The notes beneath the pieces were generated by a model, which had not been told where the DNA came from, did not search any database, and was given only the letters and a program-made list of their open reading frames with translations. A stretch of DNA of 8,379 nt from Verrucomicrobiota bacterium (lineage in GTDB: Bacteria > Verrucomicrobiota > Verrucomicrobiia > Opitutales > UBA2995): positions 1 to 8,379 of the forward strand of contig JAPUIL010000549.1 in the NCBI GenBank assembly GCA_027297085.1, read 5' to 3'. The first letter of the stretch is position 1, and the number at the start of each line of letters is the position of its first letter. Shown one piece after another: positions 1 to 6,493 of this stretch. A program made the position numbers and the translations under genes.

Positions 1-6
1 GAAAGG

Positions 7-34
7 GGTCAAACGCAAAACATTAACATTGACC
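7..34. repeat. Inverted repeat upstream of the RAYT fragment
   Basis: GGTCAA (7-12) and TTGACC (29-34) form a 6-bp inverted repeat around a 16-nt A-rich spacer, 29 bp before the transposase ATG. RAYT transposases are known to act on short hairpins flanking their own gene, so this could be such a site. The arms are short and chance is possible. The 11-mer ACATTGACCTG at 26-36 recurs as a direct repeat at 8156-8166. Confidence 0.3.
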
Positions 35-63
35 TGAACCACCGCTAAAGTTTTCGTCTTTAC

Positions 64-183
64 ATGCCAAGAAAACAGCGGGTGGAGTTTGCTGGAGCAG
101 TTTACCACATCATAAGCCGTGGTAACTATCGAAAGGATCTGTTCACTGAAAAACCCCCACCTCGGCGGCGGCTGCGCCGCTAA
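64..183 (+). pseudogene. REP-associated tyrosine transposase (RAYT), N-terminal fragment
   Basis: From the ATG at 64 the first 28 codons read MPRKQRVEFAGAVYHIISRG and then NYRKDLFT, the typical opening of IS200-like Y1/RAYT single-strand transposases of the HUH superfamily. After residue 28-30 the frame enters repeat copy A, which adds a short Pro/Arg-rich tail and a TAA stop at 181-183. The HUH metal-binding motif and catalytic tyrosine, which lie downstream in complete proteins of roughly 150-300 residues, are absent, so no active enzyme can be made. The sequence beyond the repeat does not continue the transposase in any frame I could read, so this is a truncation and not a simple insertion. 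The family call rests on a short but characteristic stretch. Confidence 0.75.
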
Positions 184-463
184 AAAGCAATTTACTATAA
201 GTAAGAGATACATCGGGATCATCGGTCACAATCAAGAGAGGATCAACCATAGCCAAATTAAACTTAATGAATTCCGTGGCGTGGACTCAGGCAATGATTC
301 AGACCATCCCATTCTCTATGATTTGAAAAAATTACGAGAGTCCTCAGAGTTTATTTATACTACCCAAACAATGGGTTCGAACACTATGATGACCAGCGCT
401 TTTTTCCACGGAATAGCTGAAAACCTCCAAGACTTCCTCGCCGTTCTGGAGGAATACGAATAG
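119..463 (+). pseudogene. Open-frame remnant of unknown function, fused to repeat copy A
   Basis: A 114-codon frame opens at a GTG inside the RAYT fragment in another frame, passes through the repeat, and ends at 461-463. Residues 1-29 are therefore transposase in the wrong frame plus repeat. Only the part after about 205 can be original coding sequence, beginning near the residues RYIGIIGHNQERI and ending AENLQDFLAVLEEYE. That part has ordinary soluble-protein composition, with Asp/Glu/Lys balance and no membrane segment. I do not recognise the family. It is best read as the C-terminal remnant of a gene whose start was lost at the repeat, though a non-coding open frame cannot be excluded. 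There is no plausible ribosome binding site at the GTG. Confidence 0.35.
152..204 (+). repeat. Hairpin repeat copy A
   Basis: First of four copies of a ~50 bp unit: AACCCCCACCTC, a GC-rich hairpin, TAAAAAGCAATTT, and a tail ending GTAA. This copy has an extra CGG triplet before the hairpin (GGCGGCGGC instead of GGCGGC) and a variant tail (TTACTATAAGTAA). It joins the cut RAYT gene to an unrelated open frame. The TAA directly after the hairpin ends the RAYT frame. Confidence 0.9.
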
Positions 464-499
464 TCGCCGTTTTTCAATTAAGGCTCCGTGCCCATCCCC

Positions 500-547
500 C
501 GTTCCTTGAGCTCCGAGTCGATGAGGAACGAAATTCTTTCTTTAATT
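500..547 (+). terminator. Possible hairpin terminator between convergent genes
   Basis: CGTTCCT (500-506) pairs with AGGAACG (524-530), 7 bp with a 17-nt loop, and is followed on the plus strand by the T-rich but interrupted run ATTCTTTCTTTAATT. It lies between the plus-strand remnant ending at 463 and the minus-strand gene ending at 542. The loop is long and the T tract weak, so this is tentative. Confidence 0.25.
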
Positions 548-1306
548 CGTCTCCAGTTCTTTGTTCACTAAATCGAGGATCTGCTCGATATCCTCCATAA
601 CATAGCCTAGCTCACCTGCGTACACGTATGCCGATTGCCGAGCCTGTCGAGCGAGCCCCATTACATATTCGTCGGACCTTATTTTCTTGAGTGTCTCGGG
701 GGCTGGTTGGTTTAAAAACTGAGATTTGGCTGCTCTCATGGGGTGTCCTCGTAAGGAGCTCCATGGACCTCCATATTTGGTCAGAGCCTCCAATAGCTTT
801 ATGCTAAATTCTCTTATAATAGCTTCGCTGCTTTCGGCATCTTTCGAGGTACTAAGAAACGAAGTAATGGCCCGCTGTAGTTCCACGTTGCTCAAAATAT
901 CCAAATTTCCCGCCCCAATCAAGGAGTCCACTGTTCCTCTCACGGGATCGAAAGTTCGCCTAGGGTTAAGGGAGCGGAGGAACAGACGCACTTCGTCGGC
1001 GCTCAGAGCTAACATTTCATCATCGCTCATTGATTGAAGCTGAACAAACCGATTTTCTTGGGCTTCCGTTGCATTAACGACGCTTACCAGTTCTTGTTTG
1101 TTTGCTAGGAATTCATCATTCAGGGAAAGCAAAATATTGCGTTCTTCCGTCCAGTTTTTTCGGTTCTCCCACCATGCATTTATGGTAAACGCCAACAGAA
1201 TACCCACCATGATCAGCACGATCTCCCCCAATGCATACGCCAGGTAGGTCCTCGCCTTGCCAGGTAGGAAGAAGGATTTGCGGAGCTTGCGAAAGATGAA
1301 GAGCAT
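542..1306 (-). CDS. DUF6090-like single-pass membrane protein
   Basis: The 254-residue product starts MLFIFRKLRKSFFLPGK, then has one hydrophobic helix at about residues 21-44 (YLAYALGEIVLIMVGILLAF) followed by INAWWENRK. This arrangement, a basic N-terminus and a helix with GEI-x-L-x-x-x-GILLA leading into I-N-x-W, is the hallmark of the DUF6090 family, common in Bacteroidota and also found in other marine bacteria. The family has no established function. The rest is charged and helical, probably on one face of the inner membrane, ending DIEQILDLVNKELETN. Length is normal and the gene looks intact. The ATG at 1306 lies 4 nt after the stop of the upstream minus-strand ORF, with only CCCC before it, so translation probably depends on coupling to that ORF. 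Confidence 0.75.
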   Translation of the reverse strand: MLFIFRKLRKSFFLPGKARTYLAYALGEIVLIMVGILLAFTINAWWENRKNWTEERNILLSLNDEFLANKQELVSVVNATEAQENRFVQLQSMSDDEMLALSADEVRLFLRSLNPRRTFDPVRGTVDSLIGAGNLDILSNVELQRAITSFLSTSKDAESSEAIIREFSIKLLEALTKYGGPWSSLRGHPMRAAKSQFLNQPAPETLKKIRSDEYVMGLARQARQSAYVYAGELGYVMEDIEQILDLVNKELETN

Positions 1307-1310
1307 GGGG

Positions 1311-1559
1311 TTAGTTGGCTAGTTCGGCTTCGATTTCGACGATCAGTTCGGTGGTATCTTCCTGGATCAATGTCCAATTGATTTCCAGAATCAAGGTTCG
1401 ATTTAGGGCTGCGGTTACGTGTTGGTTCAGTTCCGAATTGAGAACCGCTTTAGCGAGGGCCGCATACTCAGCTTCGCTTAATCCTTCCTTGACTTCGTCC
1501 TCGGACAACCCCCACCTCGGCGGCTGCGCCGCTAAACCGAACGAAGTGACATGATCCAA
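1311..1559 (-). pseudogene. C-terminal remnant of a probable second DUF6090-like protein, fused to repeat copy B
   Basis: The 82-codon frame begins at a TTG within repeat copy B, reads the repeat as FGLAAQPPRWGL, and continues as about 64 residues of apparently genuine protein starting SEDEVKEGLSEAEYAAL. Its end (DTTELIVEIEAELAN) resembles the end of the neighbouring DUF6090-like protein (DIEQILDLVNKELETN): similar spacing, hydrophobic pattern and the shared EL near the end. I infer that it is the tail of a tandem paralogue whose N-terminus and membrane helix were lost at the repeat. The stop lies 4 nt from the next gene's ATG, as expected of an operon pair. No convincing ribosome binding site precedes the TTG. 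The resemblance was judged by eye, so the family call is modest. Confidence 0.45.
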
Positions 1560-1570
1560 AGCAAATTCCT
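1507..1570 (+). repeat. Hairpin repeat copy B, extended form
   Basis: AACCCCCACCTCGGCGGC, TGC, GCCGCTAAA matches copy C exactly over 1507-1536. The tail element AAAGCAAATTCCT, which in copy C follows the hairpin directly, is found here at 1558-1570, displaced by about 22 bp (CCGAACGAAGTGACATGATCC). The sequence diverges again after CCT. This copy separates the C-terminal ORF remnant from the 3' end of the metallohydrolase gene. Confidence 0.8.
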
Positions 1571-1592
1571 CTACGTCTCTGCGCGAGTCAAT

Positions 1593-4178
1593 TTATCTCT
1601 CACCCTTTTCACTTTCCCACTCCCTAAGTAAGTCACTATAAATTTCTCTGGCGTCCTTGATCCGTTTTATCAATGCCGGAGCCTGATTTCCCAACGTCCG
1701 TTGCTCTTCAGCACTACCCAACGAGTTGAAATAGGCATCGCGATAATCCTGGTCCGTGAAAGAAAACCATTCATCGGGGATCGCATGCTTCTGGCCTCCG
1801 TCACGGCTCATAGCCAAATGTAAGTAGGCGACTGGAGTTCGTAGATGGTTGTAGGTGAGGATTATTTTGTGGGCCTTACCGGGCTGCAGCCGTATAGCCG
1901 TCTCCCCTTCTCCTCGGTCGCGGAGGCCAATCAATACTCTGTCATCAATTGCCAACGTCGAGGCTCCCGACGATTTCAAGTAAAGCAAATCGGGCGAGGC
2001 TTGATTCTCAGGAATGGTCAGAACTCCTTGCCAACGGGCGGACCAAGAACTTCGCTTCGGACGGTTGTTTCCCCACGTTTTTTCGGAACTGTCATAAAAA
2101 TCCATACCTTTGGCTCGCACCAGATCCGGTCGGGCGTACCAGGCTCCAATTAAGGATCCCGTGCCGTGTTCGGTATCCATGCCTTTCGGGTTAGCAATGT
2201 TGCTAGCCAGGATTTCCAATTCATTCAGACTCTCAAGACTACGATCAATCAATGCCGGCACCTGGGCATGTTTCCAGAAACGAAAATTCGGTCGCTTCAA
2301 ATAAATAGGCGTAGTATGCGCGGCGGATCCATCATCCGCATAGGCTCTGGCAGCTAGCCAGCAACCCGGTCCCGGGTCGATTTCAAAAACCAGTTCCAGC
2401 TCGCTTGATGACGATCCCGTGGACTTGGCAGTTTGAATTACTTCGCCCAGACGAACGACTTCCAAACGAACAGGCTTGAACCGGTTCGGATGTCCCCACG
2501 CGCGTGCTTTAACAAGGACGCTTTTGGTCCCCGTATTCAGGTCAATCTGGTCTCCCGGGAGAGAATCATCGACCGAGAACTCGATCATTGGACCATTGGT
2601 TACAAAAGTTCTCCCCTCTTCGAGGGCATTGAACCATGCGTCCGCAGAAAAAGGCAACTCTCCCAAATGCGCATAAACCCGAACTTCGCCGACCGTGCCT
2701 CCCCAGGGAACATCTGAACCGGCGGAGGCAGTTACTTTTTCACCCAAATTCAGGAAATGGTAGTAAAGCTCGGTTCCCAAATGATGAAACTGTAGCAGTT
2801 CCACAAAATCAACTTTTCCTTTGGGAATATTCAGACTGAGGTCGCGTTCGATATTAAACAGGCCCCGGTTTACATGTGCGTATCCGTAAAGTCCTCCTAA
2901 TTCGTTAACTGTGTCGTAGACCCAATCGTGCAGGTAATACTTGGATGTGTCCCTCACAGGTTCGGAGATATTCAAGGCGATGGTGTGACCGAGATGGGCG
3001 ATTCGTGGATCCTCCTGGCCGGGAACTAACACGGTATTCCTCAATTGGGTACGGCTGGATTTGCCGAAGGCTCGTTGTTGGAAAAAGGTTCGTTCATGAT
3101 CTCCCATCTCCAGAATATTGAGCAAATGTGTATCTTCCGCTTGAGCCCAGACGAGCAAACGTTCGGCATCTGCATCGCTTTGAATTTGCATGTGCACATG
3201 ATCGTCCCCCGAATACCAGCCTCGATCTGCCATATGGACCCAGCGTTTCGGTCGGTAGATTTTTTTCGTTGTTGATCCAGCCTTAACAGAAACGGTGTCA
3301 ACCACGGTAAGATGTTCGATTCCCCTAAGAATTGTGATTCTCCAATCACCCGGAGGCAGGGCCATGTCGAAAGGTCCTGAGCAGACCCAATAATGGCCAG
3401 GCTCCATTCCGGGATATGATACCGTACGACTTCCATGCAATTGTTCACGAGTTCGTGCTTGAGAATCGAATTGCGAAGTAAAATCGACCGTCCTGCCTGG
3501 TGGCCGGGTACTGCCGTCAAAGAGCCATTGCAGCTGAACCATTGCCGGGGTTGGTTGGCCAGAATCGTCCGACAATATTTCAATTTTCAGCCGACCAGTC
3601 GGCGGAGCGGTTATCCGGATAGGAATGGTCCGGGCAACCGTTGATCCTGGATCAAGGGAAACATACCAACGTGTCGTTCCATCCGGAACGTGGCTCAGGC
3701 TTAGCAAAGCCCAGGTAGTCCCCGAAGAGGCCACCGGCACAGTGACCGTTTTCTCGGACATCGAAAGGTCCAACGGCACAACCTTATAACTCGTGGGACC
3801 GGTTCCATTCAGAACTTTAAACAAAACGCCGCCGCGATCTCCCGGCAGACGAAAAGCGGGTCCAGAGATTGATACAGAGGAATCGGACTTCTCTAAATCG
3901 ATAGTCGCGACTGCTTCCACGGACTCCAGGAGCTCATGAAACTTCTCTTTGGGAATTTCACCATCCAGCCTTTGTTCGCCCTTCCTTAACTCTCCATTCA
4001 GCCACTCTCGCTGGTTCTCTTTCAAAAGGTAGGGATGATTGTGTAAGATCGTTGACGCCAGAGACAAGGACCCCAAAGGCGGTGCTTCGATTGTGTGGTC
4101 AGTATGGGCTAAACACCAGAGAGCTGGGCACAATAAACAGAAGGCTCGGAAAAGAAAGGAGAAGAAACGAGAAGTCAT
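1593..4178 (-). CDS. Secreted CehA/McbA-type PHP metallohydrolase with C-terminal PA14-like domain
   Basis: The 861-residue product begins with a signal peptide (basic start, hydrophobic core to about residue 24, then AHTD). Residues ~40-310 are beta-rich and of unclear family. A PHP-type metal-dependent hydrolase domain spans about 320-535. Candidate metal ligands are GDDHVH (324-329), EMGDH (357-361), the His pair in AHLGH (394-398), YAHVNRG (433-439) and AGSDVPW (486-492), in the order seen in the CehA/McbA family, whose named members act in carbaryl breakdown and microcin B17 production. The substrate here is unknown; phosphoester or ester hydrolysis in the periplasm is inferred. Residues ~675-795 (GAWYARPD, WSARWQGVL, LAIDDRVLIG) look like a PA14 carbohydrate-binding module. 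The ATG at 4178 directly precedes the signal peptide; no strong Shine-Dalgarno sequence is seen. A sulfatase remnant lies 87 bp upstream on the same strand, which fits an ancestral polysaccharide-degradation cluster. The gene appears intact. Confidence 0.8.
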   Translation of the reverse strand: MTSRFFSFLFRAFCLLCPALWCLAHTDHTIEAPPLGSLSLASTILHNHPYLLKENQREWLNGELRKGEQRLDGEIPKEKFHELLESVEAVATIDLEKSDSSVSISGPAFRLPGDRGGVLFKVLNGTGPTSYKVVPLDLSMSEKTVTVPVASSGTTWALLSLSHVPDGTTRWYVSLDPGSTVARTIPIRITAPPTGRLKIEILSDDSGQPTPAMVQLQWLFDGSTRPPGRTVDFTSQFDSQARTREQLHGSRTVSYPGMEPGHYWVCSGPFDMALPPGDWRITILRGIEHLTVVDTVSVKAGSTTKKIYRPKRWVHMADRGWYSGDDHVHMQIQSDADAERLLVWAQAEDTHLLNILEMGDHERTFFQQRAFGKSSRTQLRNTVLVPGQEDPRIAHLGHTIALNISEPVRDTSKYYLHDWVYDTVNELGGLYGYAHVNRGLFNIERDLSLNIPKGKVDFVELLQFHHLGTELYYHFLNLGEKVTASAGSDVPWGGTVGEVRVYAHLGELPFSADAWFNALEEGRTFVTNGPMIEFSVDDSLPGDQIDLNTGTKSVLVKARAWGHPNRFKPVRLEVVRLGEVIQTAKSTGSSSSELELVFEIDPGPGCWLAARAYADDGSAAHTTPIYLKRPNFRFWKHAQVPALIDRSLESLNELEILASNIANPKGMDTEHGTGSLIGAWYARPDLVRAKGMDFYDSSEKTWGNNRPKRSSWSARWQGVLTIPENQASPDLLYLKSSGASTLAIDDRVLIGLRDRGEGETAIRLQPGKAHKIILTYNHLRTPVAYLHLAMSRDGGQKHAIPDEWFSFTDQDYRDAYFNSLGSAEEQRTLGNQAPALIKRIKDAREIYSDLLREWESEKGER

Positions 4179-4265
4179 GGGGTATAAATTAATCCATAGG
4201 GTTCTATGACGATTAATCGGAATTAGAAAGCCCCATATTTCGGTTCGTTGTTTAGAATGATTTGA

Positions 4266-4417
4266 TTACCAATGATCTGACGGCTGCCAAATTGGGGAAC
4301 CCGTATACAGCTCTCCTATAGCATAACGGGGATTAGGGGTGGCAGCAGAATTCAGGATGCCTGTTATTTTTTCAACCACATCTGGATGCTCGTTTGAAAG
4401 ATCACGGGTCTCGCCAC
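4266..4417 (-). pseudogene. Sulfatase, C-terminal fragment
   Basis: Reading leftward from 4417, the frame gives GETRDLSNEHPDVVEKI, then a short linker ending YAIGELYTGSPIWQPSDHW and a TAA at 4266-4268. A GE-x-x-DLS-x-x-HP-x-x-x-x-K element followed by a Pro-rich tail is the usual end of type I arylsulfatases. Only about 50 residues remain. Upstream the frame enters repeat copy C and meets a TAG within it, so no start is available and the piece is not translated on its own. The missing front part is not adjacent; the DUF1552 fragment is there instead. The other sulfatase piece in the window (6494-6723) covers a different part of the fold, so the two may or may not come from one gene. Confidence 0.7.
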
Positions 4418-5046
4418 AACCCCCACCTCGGCGGCTGCGCCGCTAAAAAGCAAATTCCTATCAGTAAGCGTTTATGCTCGCCGAGTTTGAATCCGCCACC
4501 TGCCAATAGGATGGGGAGGTCGGTGTTTACGTGAGCATTACCATTGCCCATTCCGCTTCCAAATAATATCATCGAATTGTCAAATAACGTGCCGTTCGAG
4601 TCCGGCTCGCGAATAGATTTCAGCTTGTCCAAAAAGCGGGCGAGTTGCTGCATTTGGTAAAGTTCGATCTCTACAAGCTTTTCAACCGTTTCCGGTTTTT
4701 TGCCGTGATGCGAGAGGGAGTGATAGCCAGAACTAAAACCGAAAAATGAGGTATCGAATCCTGTGCCCGCCATTTCGAACGAAGCCACTCGGGTCGAATC
4801 AGTTTTTAAGGCAATGGCTATGAGATCATATAACACCGGTATGTCTTCCACCAGACTACGGTCTTCGGGCATCGTAAACGGAGCGTTCGGTTTGGGGACT
4901 TTCGACCATCGTTTGTCTAGTTCGAGATTTGTTTCAACATCACGAACTGATGAAAAATACTCGTCCAGCTTCTCTTTGTCCTGACCGCTTAGACGACGTT
5001 CCAGGCTCTTGGCCTCTTCGCCGACCGCATCGAGAATGATTGATAG
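4402..5046 (-). pseudogene. DUF1552 family protein, internal fragment lacking both ends
   Basis: The frame from 5046 leftward reads SIILDAVGEEAKSLERRL, LDEYFSSVRDVE, SFFGFSSGYHSLSHHG, ELYQMQQLARFLDKL and MILFGSGMGNGN-HVNTDLPILLAGGG. These are the conserved blocks, in order, of the C-terminal half of DUF1552 proteins, secreted proteins of unknown function abundant in Planctomycetes and Verrucomicrobia and usually 400-450 residues long. The N-terminal half is missing: upstream of SII only a few unrelated codons precede an in-frame TAG at 5062-5064. The last ~30 family residues are also missing. After GEHKR the frame enters repeat copy C, which supplies a foreign tail ending in a stop at 4402. 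An internal ATG at 4872 could start a 156-residue product, but nothing suggests function. Confidence 0.8.
4418..4467 (+). repeat. Hairpin repeat copy C
   Basis: This copy is close to consensus: AACCCCCACCTCG, a perfect hairpin GCGGC (4431-4435) TGC GCCGC (4439-4443), TAAAAAGCAAATTCC, and TATCAGTAA. Its left edge abuts the sulfatase tail and its right edge abuts the DUF1552 coding sequence after the codons for HKR. On the minus strand it reads LLIGICFLAAQPPRWGL in the DUF1552 frame. Confidence 0.9.
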
Positions 5047-5068
5047 TAAGCAGTACTTTCTCTATTAG

Positions 5069-5311
5069 CTCATAAAAATTTCGGACTTATGGTCTTTCCC
5101 AGATCGGGGAGTAGTGCTAAATTACTACATTATCAAAGCGCCTTTTATATTCCTCCTGTCCATTCTTCGTTTACAAGTGAGGGTGGACATCATGGAGTCG
5201 GGTGTGGCGATTACGGTAGGTCAGGGTAGGAGAACTAGAACTCCTGAGACTGGTATAACTGCATGGTATTTTAATGATGCTCTGGAATGTCTAATGCATC
5301 AATTCCTATGA
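5069..5311 (+). pseudogene. Possible C-terminal remnant preceding the glycosyltransferase
   Basis: The frame is open from 5069, after a TAG at 5066-5068, to the TGA at 5309-5311. The translated piece contains a hydrophobic stretch (YIIKAPFIFLLSILRL) and ends ITAWYFNDALECLMHQFL. Its stop overlaps an in-frame ATG of the glycosyltransferase as ATGA (5308-5311), a frequent sign of translational coupling, which is the main reason to list it. I recognise no family. A GTG at 5114 is the first candidate start, but there is no ribosome binding site. The left edge lies close to the point where DUF1552 homology stops (5046), so this may be a truncated gene carried in with the glycosyltransferase, or a chance open frame. 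Confidence 0.25.
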
Positions 5312-6492
5312 GGAATCCTCCAAGAATCTTATTTCTTACGCGCGAATGCCCAGTCGAAGTGGGTAGTGGCGGCCAGATAAGGAGCTATCATATTTGCAAA
5401 GCGCTTTCGGAAACGGGAATAGTCAAAGTGGTCGTCGCCAGCCAATGGTCATTGAAGGAAGATGACCTTGAATGTGTTCGTAACGAGTTTGATCTTGTTG
5501 CTTCGGTCAAGCTGAAGCGAAGCCGCTCACGGGGTCTTGTTGGAAGATTGATCCACGAGTTCGATTCCTTCGCAACAAATACCTATGGGGTTGAGGCTGA
5601 TGAAGGCGATCGCTCCAAGGTCAAGGAACTCATAAGTCAGCACGACCTCATTTGGTTTCATACCCTGTTTGTGTGCAATAGTTTTGGTATTCGTTCCCAT
5701 TCCAATTCAGTTCTCGATGTGGACGACCTCCAAAGTCAGATTCAGCTCACTTCATTGAGTCTGGCTAAGGGGAGTCTGAACCGCTTGAACCTTCGGCGCA
5801 GGTGGCTATTATGGCGACGTCGGGAGAAACGGTTGCTTGCTCGCTTTTGCTCGCTCTGTGTTTGCAGTGAGGAAGATCGTAGAACACTCGGAGGCGGCGA
5901 ACGAATACACGTCATTCCGAATGGATTCGATCCTCCTCAGCATGAGCTAAAAAAGTCTCCGGCCTTCCCTCAGCGAATCGGATTCATTGGCACCTTCCGC
6001 TATGCTCCAAATTTCGATGGAGTGAATTGGTTTATTAAAGAGGTTTGGCCTCAAGTTAAAAGAGAGAATCCATCAGTCCGGCTACGATTGGTGGGAAGTG
6101 GTAGTGAGTTGACGGACGGACTGGACGTTGACGGCTTGGGTTGGATCGATGATCCATCAGAGGAGATCGCAACCTGGTCTTTCATGATTGTGCCTGTCCT
6201 TATCGGTGGAGGAACGCGAATCAAGATTGCCGAGGCCTTCAGCAGAGCTTGTCCGATTGTCTCAACTCACTTGGGTGCCTTCGGTTACGAATTGGTCAAC
6301 GGCGAAGAAGCTCTTCTAGCCACCGAGGCCACTCATTTTGCAAATGCGTGTGTGAAACTTCTTGGCGACCAAGATTTACAGGTAAAGCTTGCCCAACGAG
6401 GATGGGAACGATTTCAGGGCCAGTTAGAATGGAAGACTATAAGGAAGCGGGTGCAGCAGGTGTTGCAGTCAACCAAACCCATGAGCTCATAA
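5287..6492 (+). CDS. GT4-type (group 1) glycosyltransferase
   Basis: The 401-residue product has the GT-B layout. The N-terminal Rossmann-like domain opens with RILFLTRECPVEVGSGGQ (residues 13-30), a glycine-rich acceptor-side loop. The linker carries VIPNGFD (209-214). The C-terminal domain has IGFIGTFRYAPNFDGV (231-246), then VPVLIGGGTRIKIAEAF (302-318) with the nucleotide-sugar-binding glycines and the first Glu of the EX7E motif, and PIVSTHLGAFGYEL (323-336). It probably adds a sugar from a nucleotide-sugar donor to a surface polysaccharide or lipid-linked acceptor in the cytoplasm; donor and acceptor cannot be read. The first ATG is used here, but the ATG at 5308 (residue 8) is equally likely: it immediately precedes the conserved start and overlaps the upstream stop as ATGA. 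Neither has a good Shine-Dalgarno. The gene is complete and unlike its minus-strand left neighbours in direction. Confidence 0.88.
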   Translation: MSNASIPMRNPPRILFLTRECPVEVGSGGQIRSYHICKALSETGIVKVVVASQWSLKEDDLECVRNEFDLVASVKLKRSRSRGLVGRLIHEFDSFATNTYGVEADEGDRSKVKELISQHDLIWFHTLFVCNSFGIRSHSNSVLDVDDLQSQIQLTSLSLAKGSLNRLNLRRRWLLWRRREKRLLARFCSLCVCSEEDRRTLGGGERIHVIPNGFDPPQHELKKSPAFPQRIGFIGTFRYAPNFDGVNWFIKEVWPQVKRENPSVRLRLVGSGSELTDGLDVDGLGWIDDPSEEIATWSFMIVPVLIGGGTRIKIAEAFSRACPIVSTHLGAFGYELVNGEEALLATEATHFANACVKLLGDQDLQVKLAQRGWERFQGQLEWKTIRKRVQQVLQSTKPMSS

Positions 6493-6493
6493 T

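Noticed and set aside
3041..3583. Minus-strand 180-codon frame inside the metallohydrolase gene
   Set aside because: It overlaps the conserved PHP domain in another frame, shows no family motif and has protein-unlike composition; a shadow of the real gene.
5296..5309. Partial fifth repeat copy (GCATCAATTCCTAT, resembling the tail GCAAATTCCTAT)
   Set aside because: Only the AT-rich tail matches, with a 2-base difference, and no hairpin or AACCCCC head is nearby; chance is likely.
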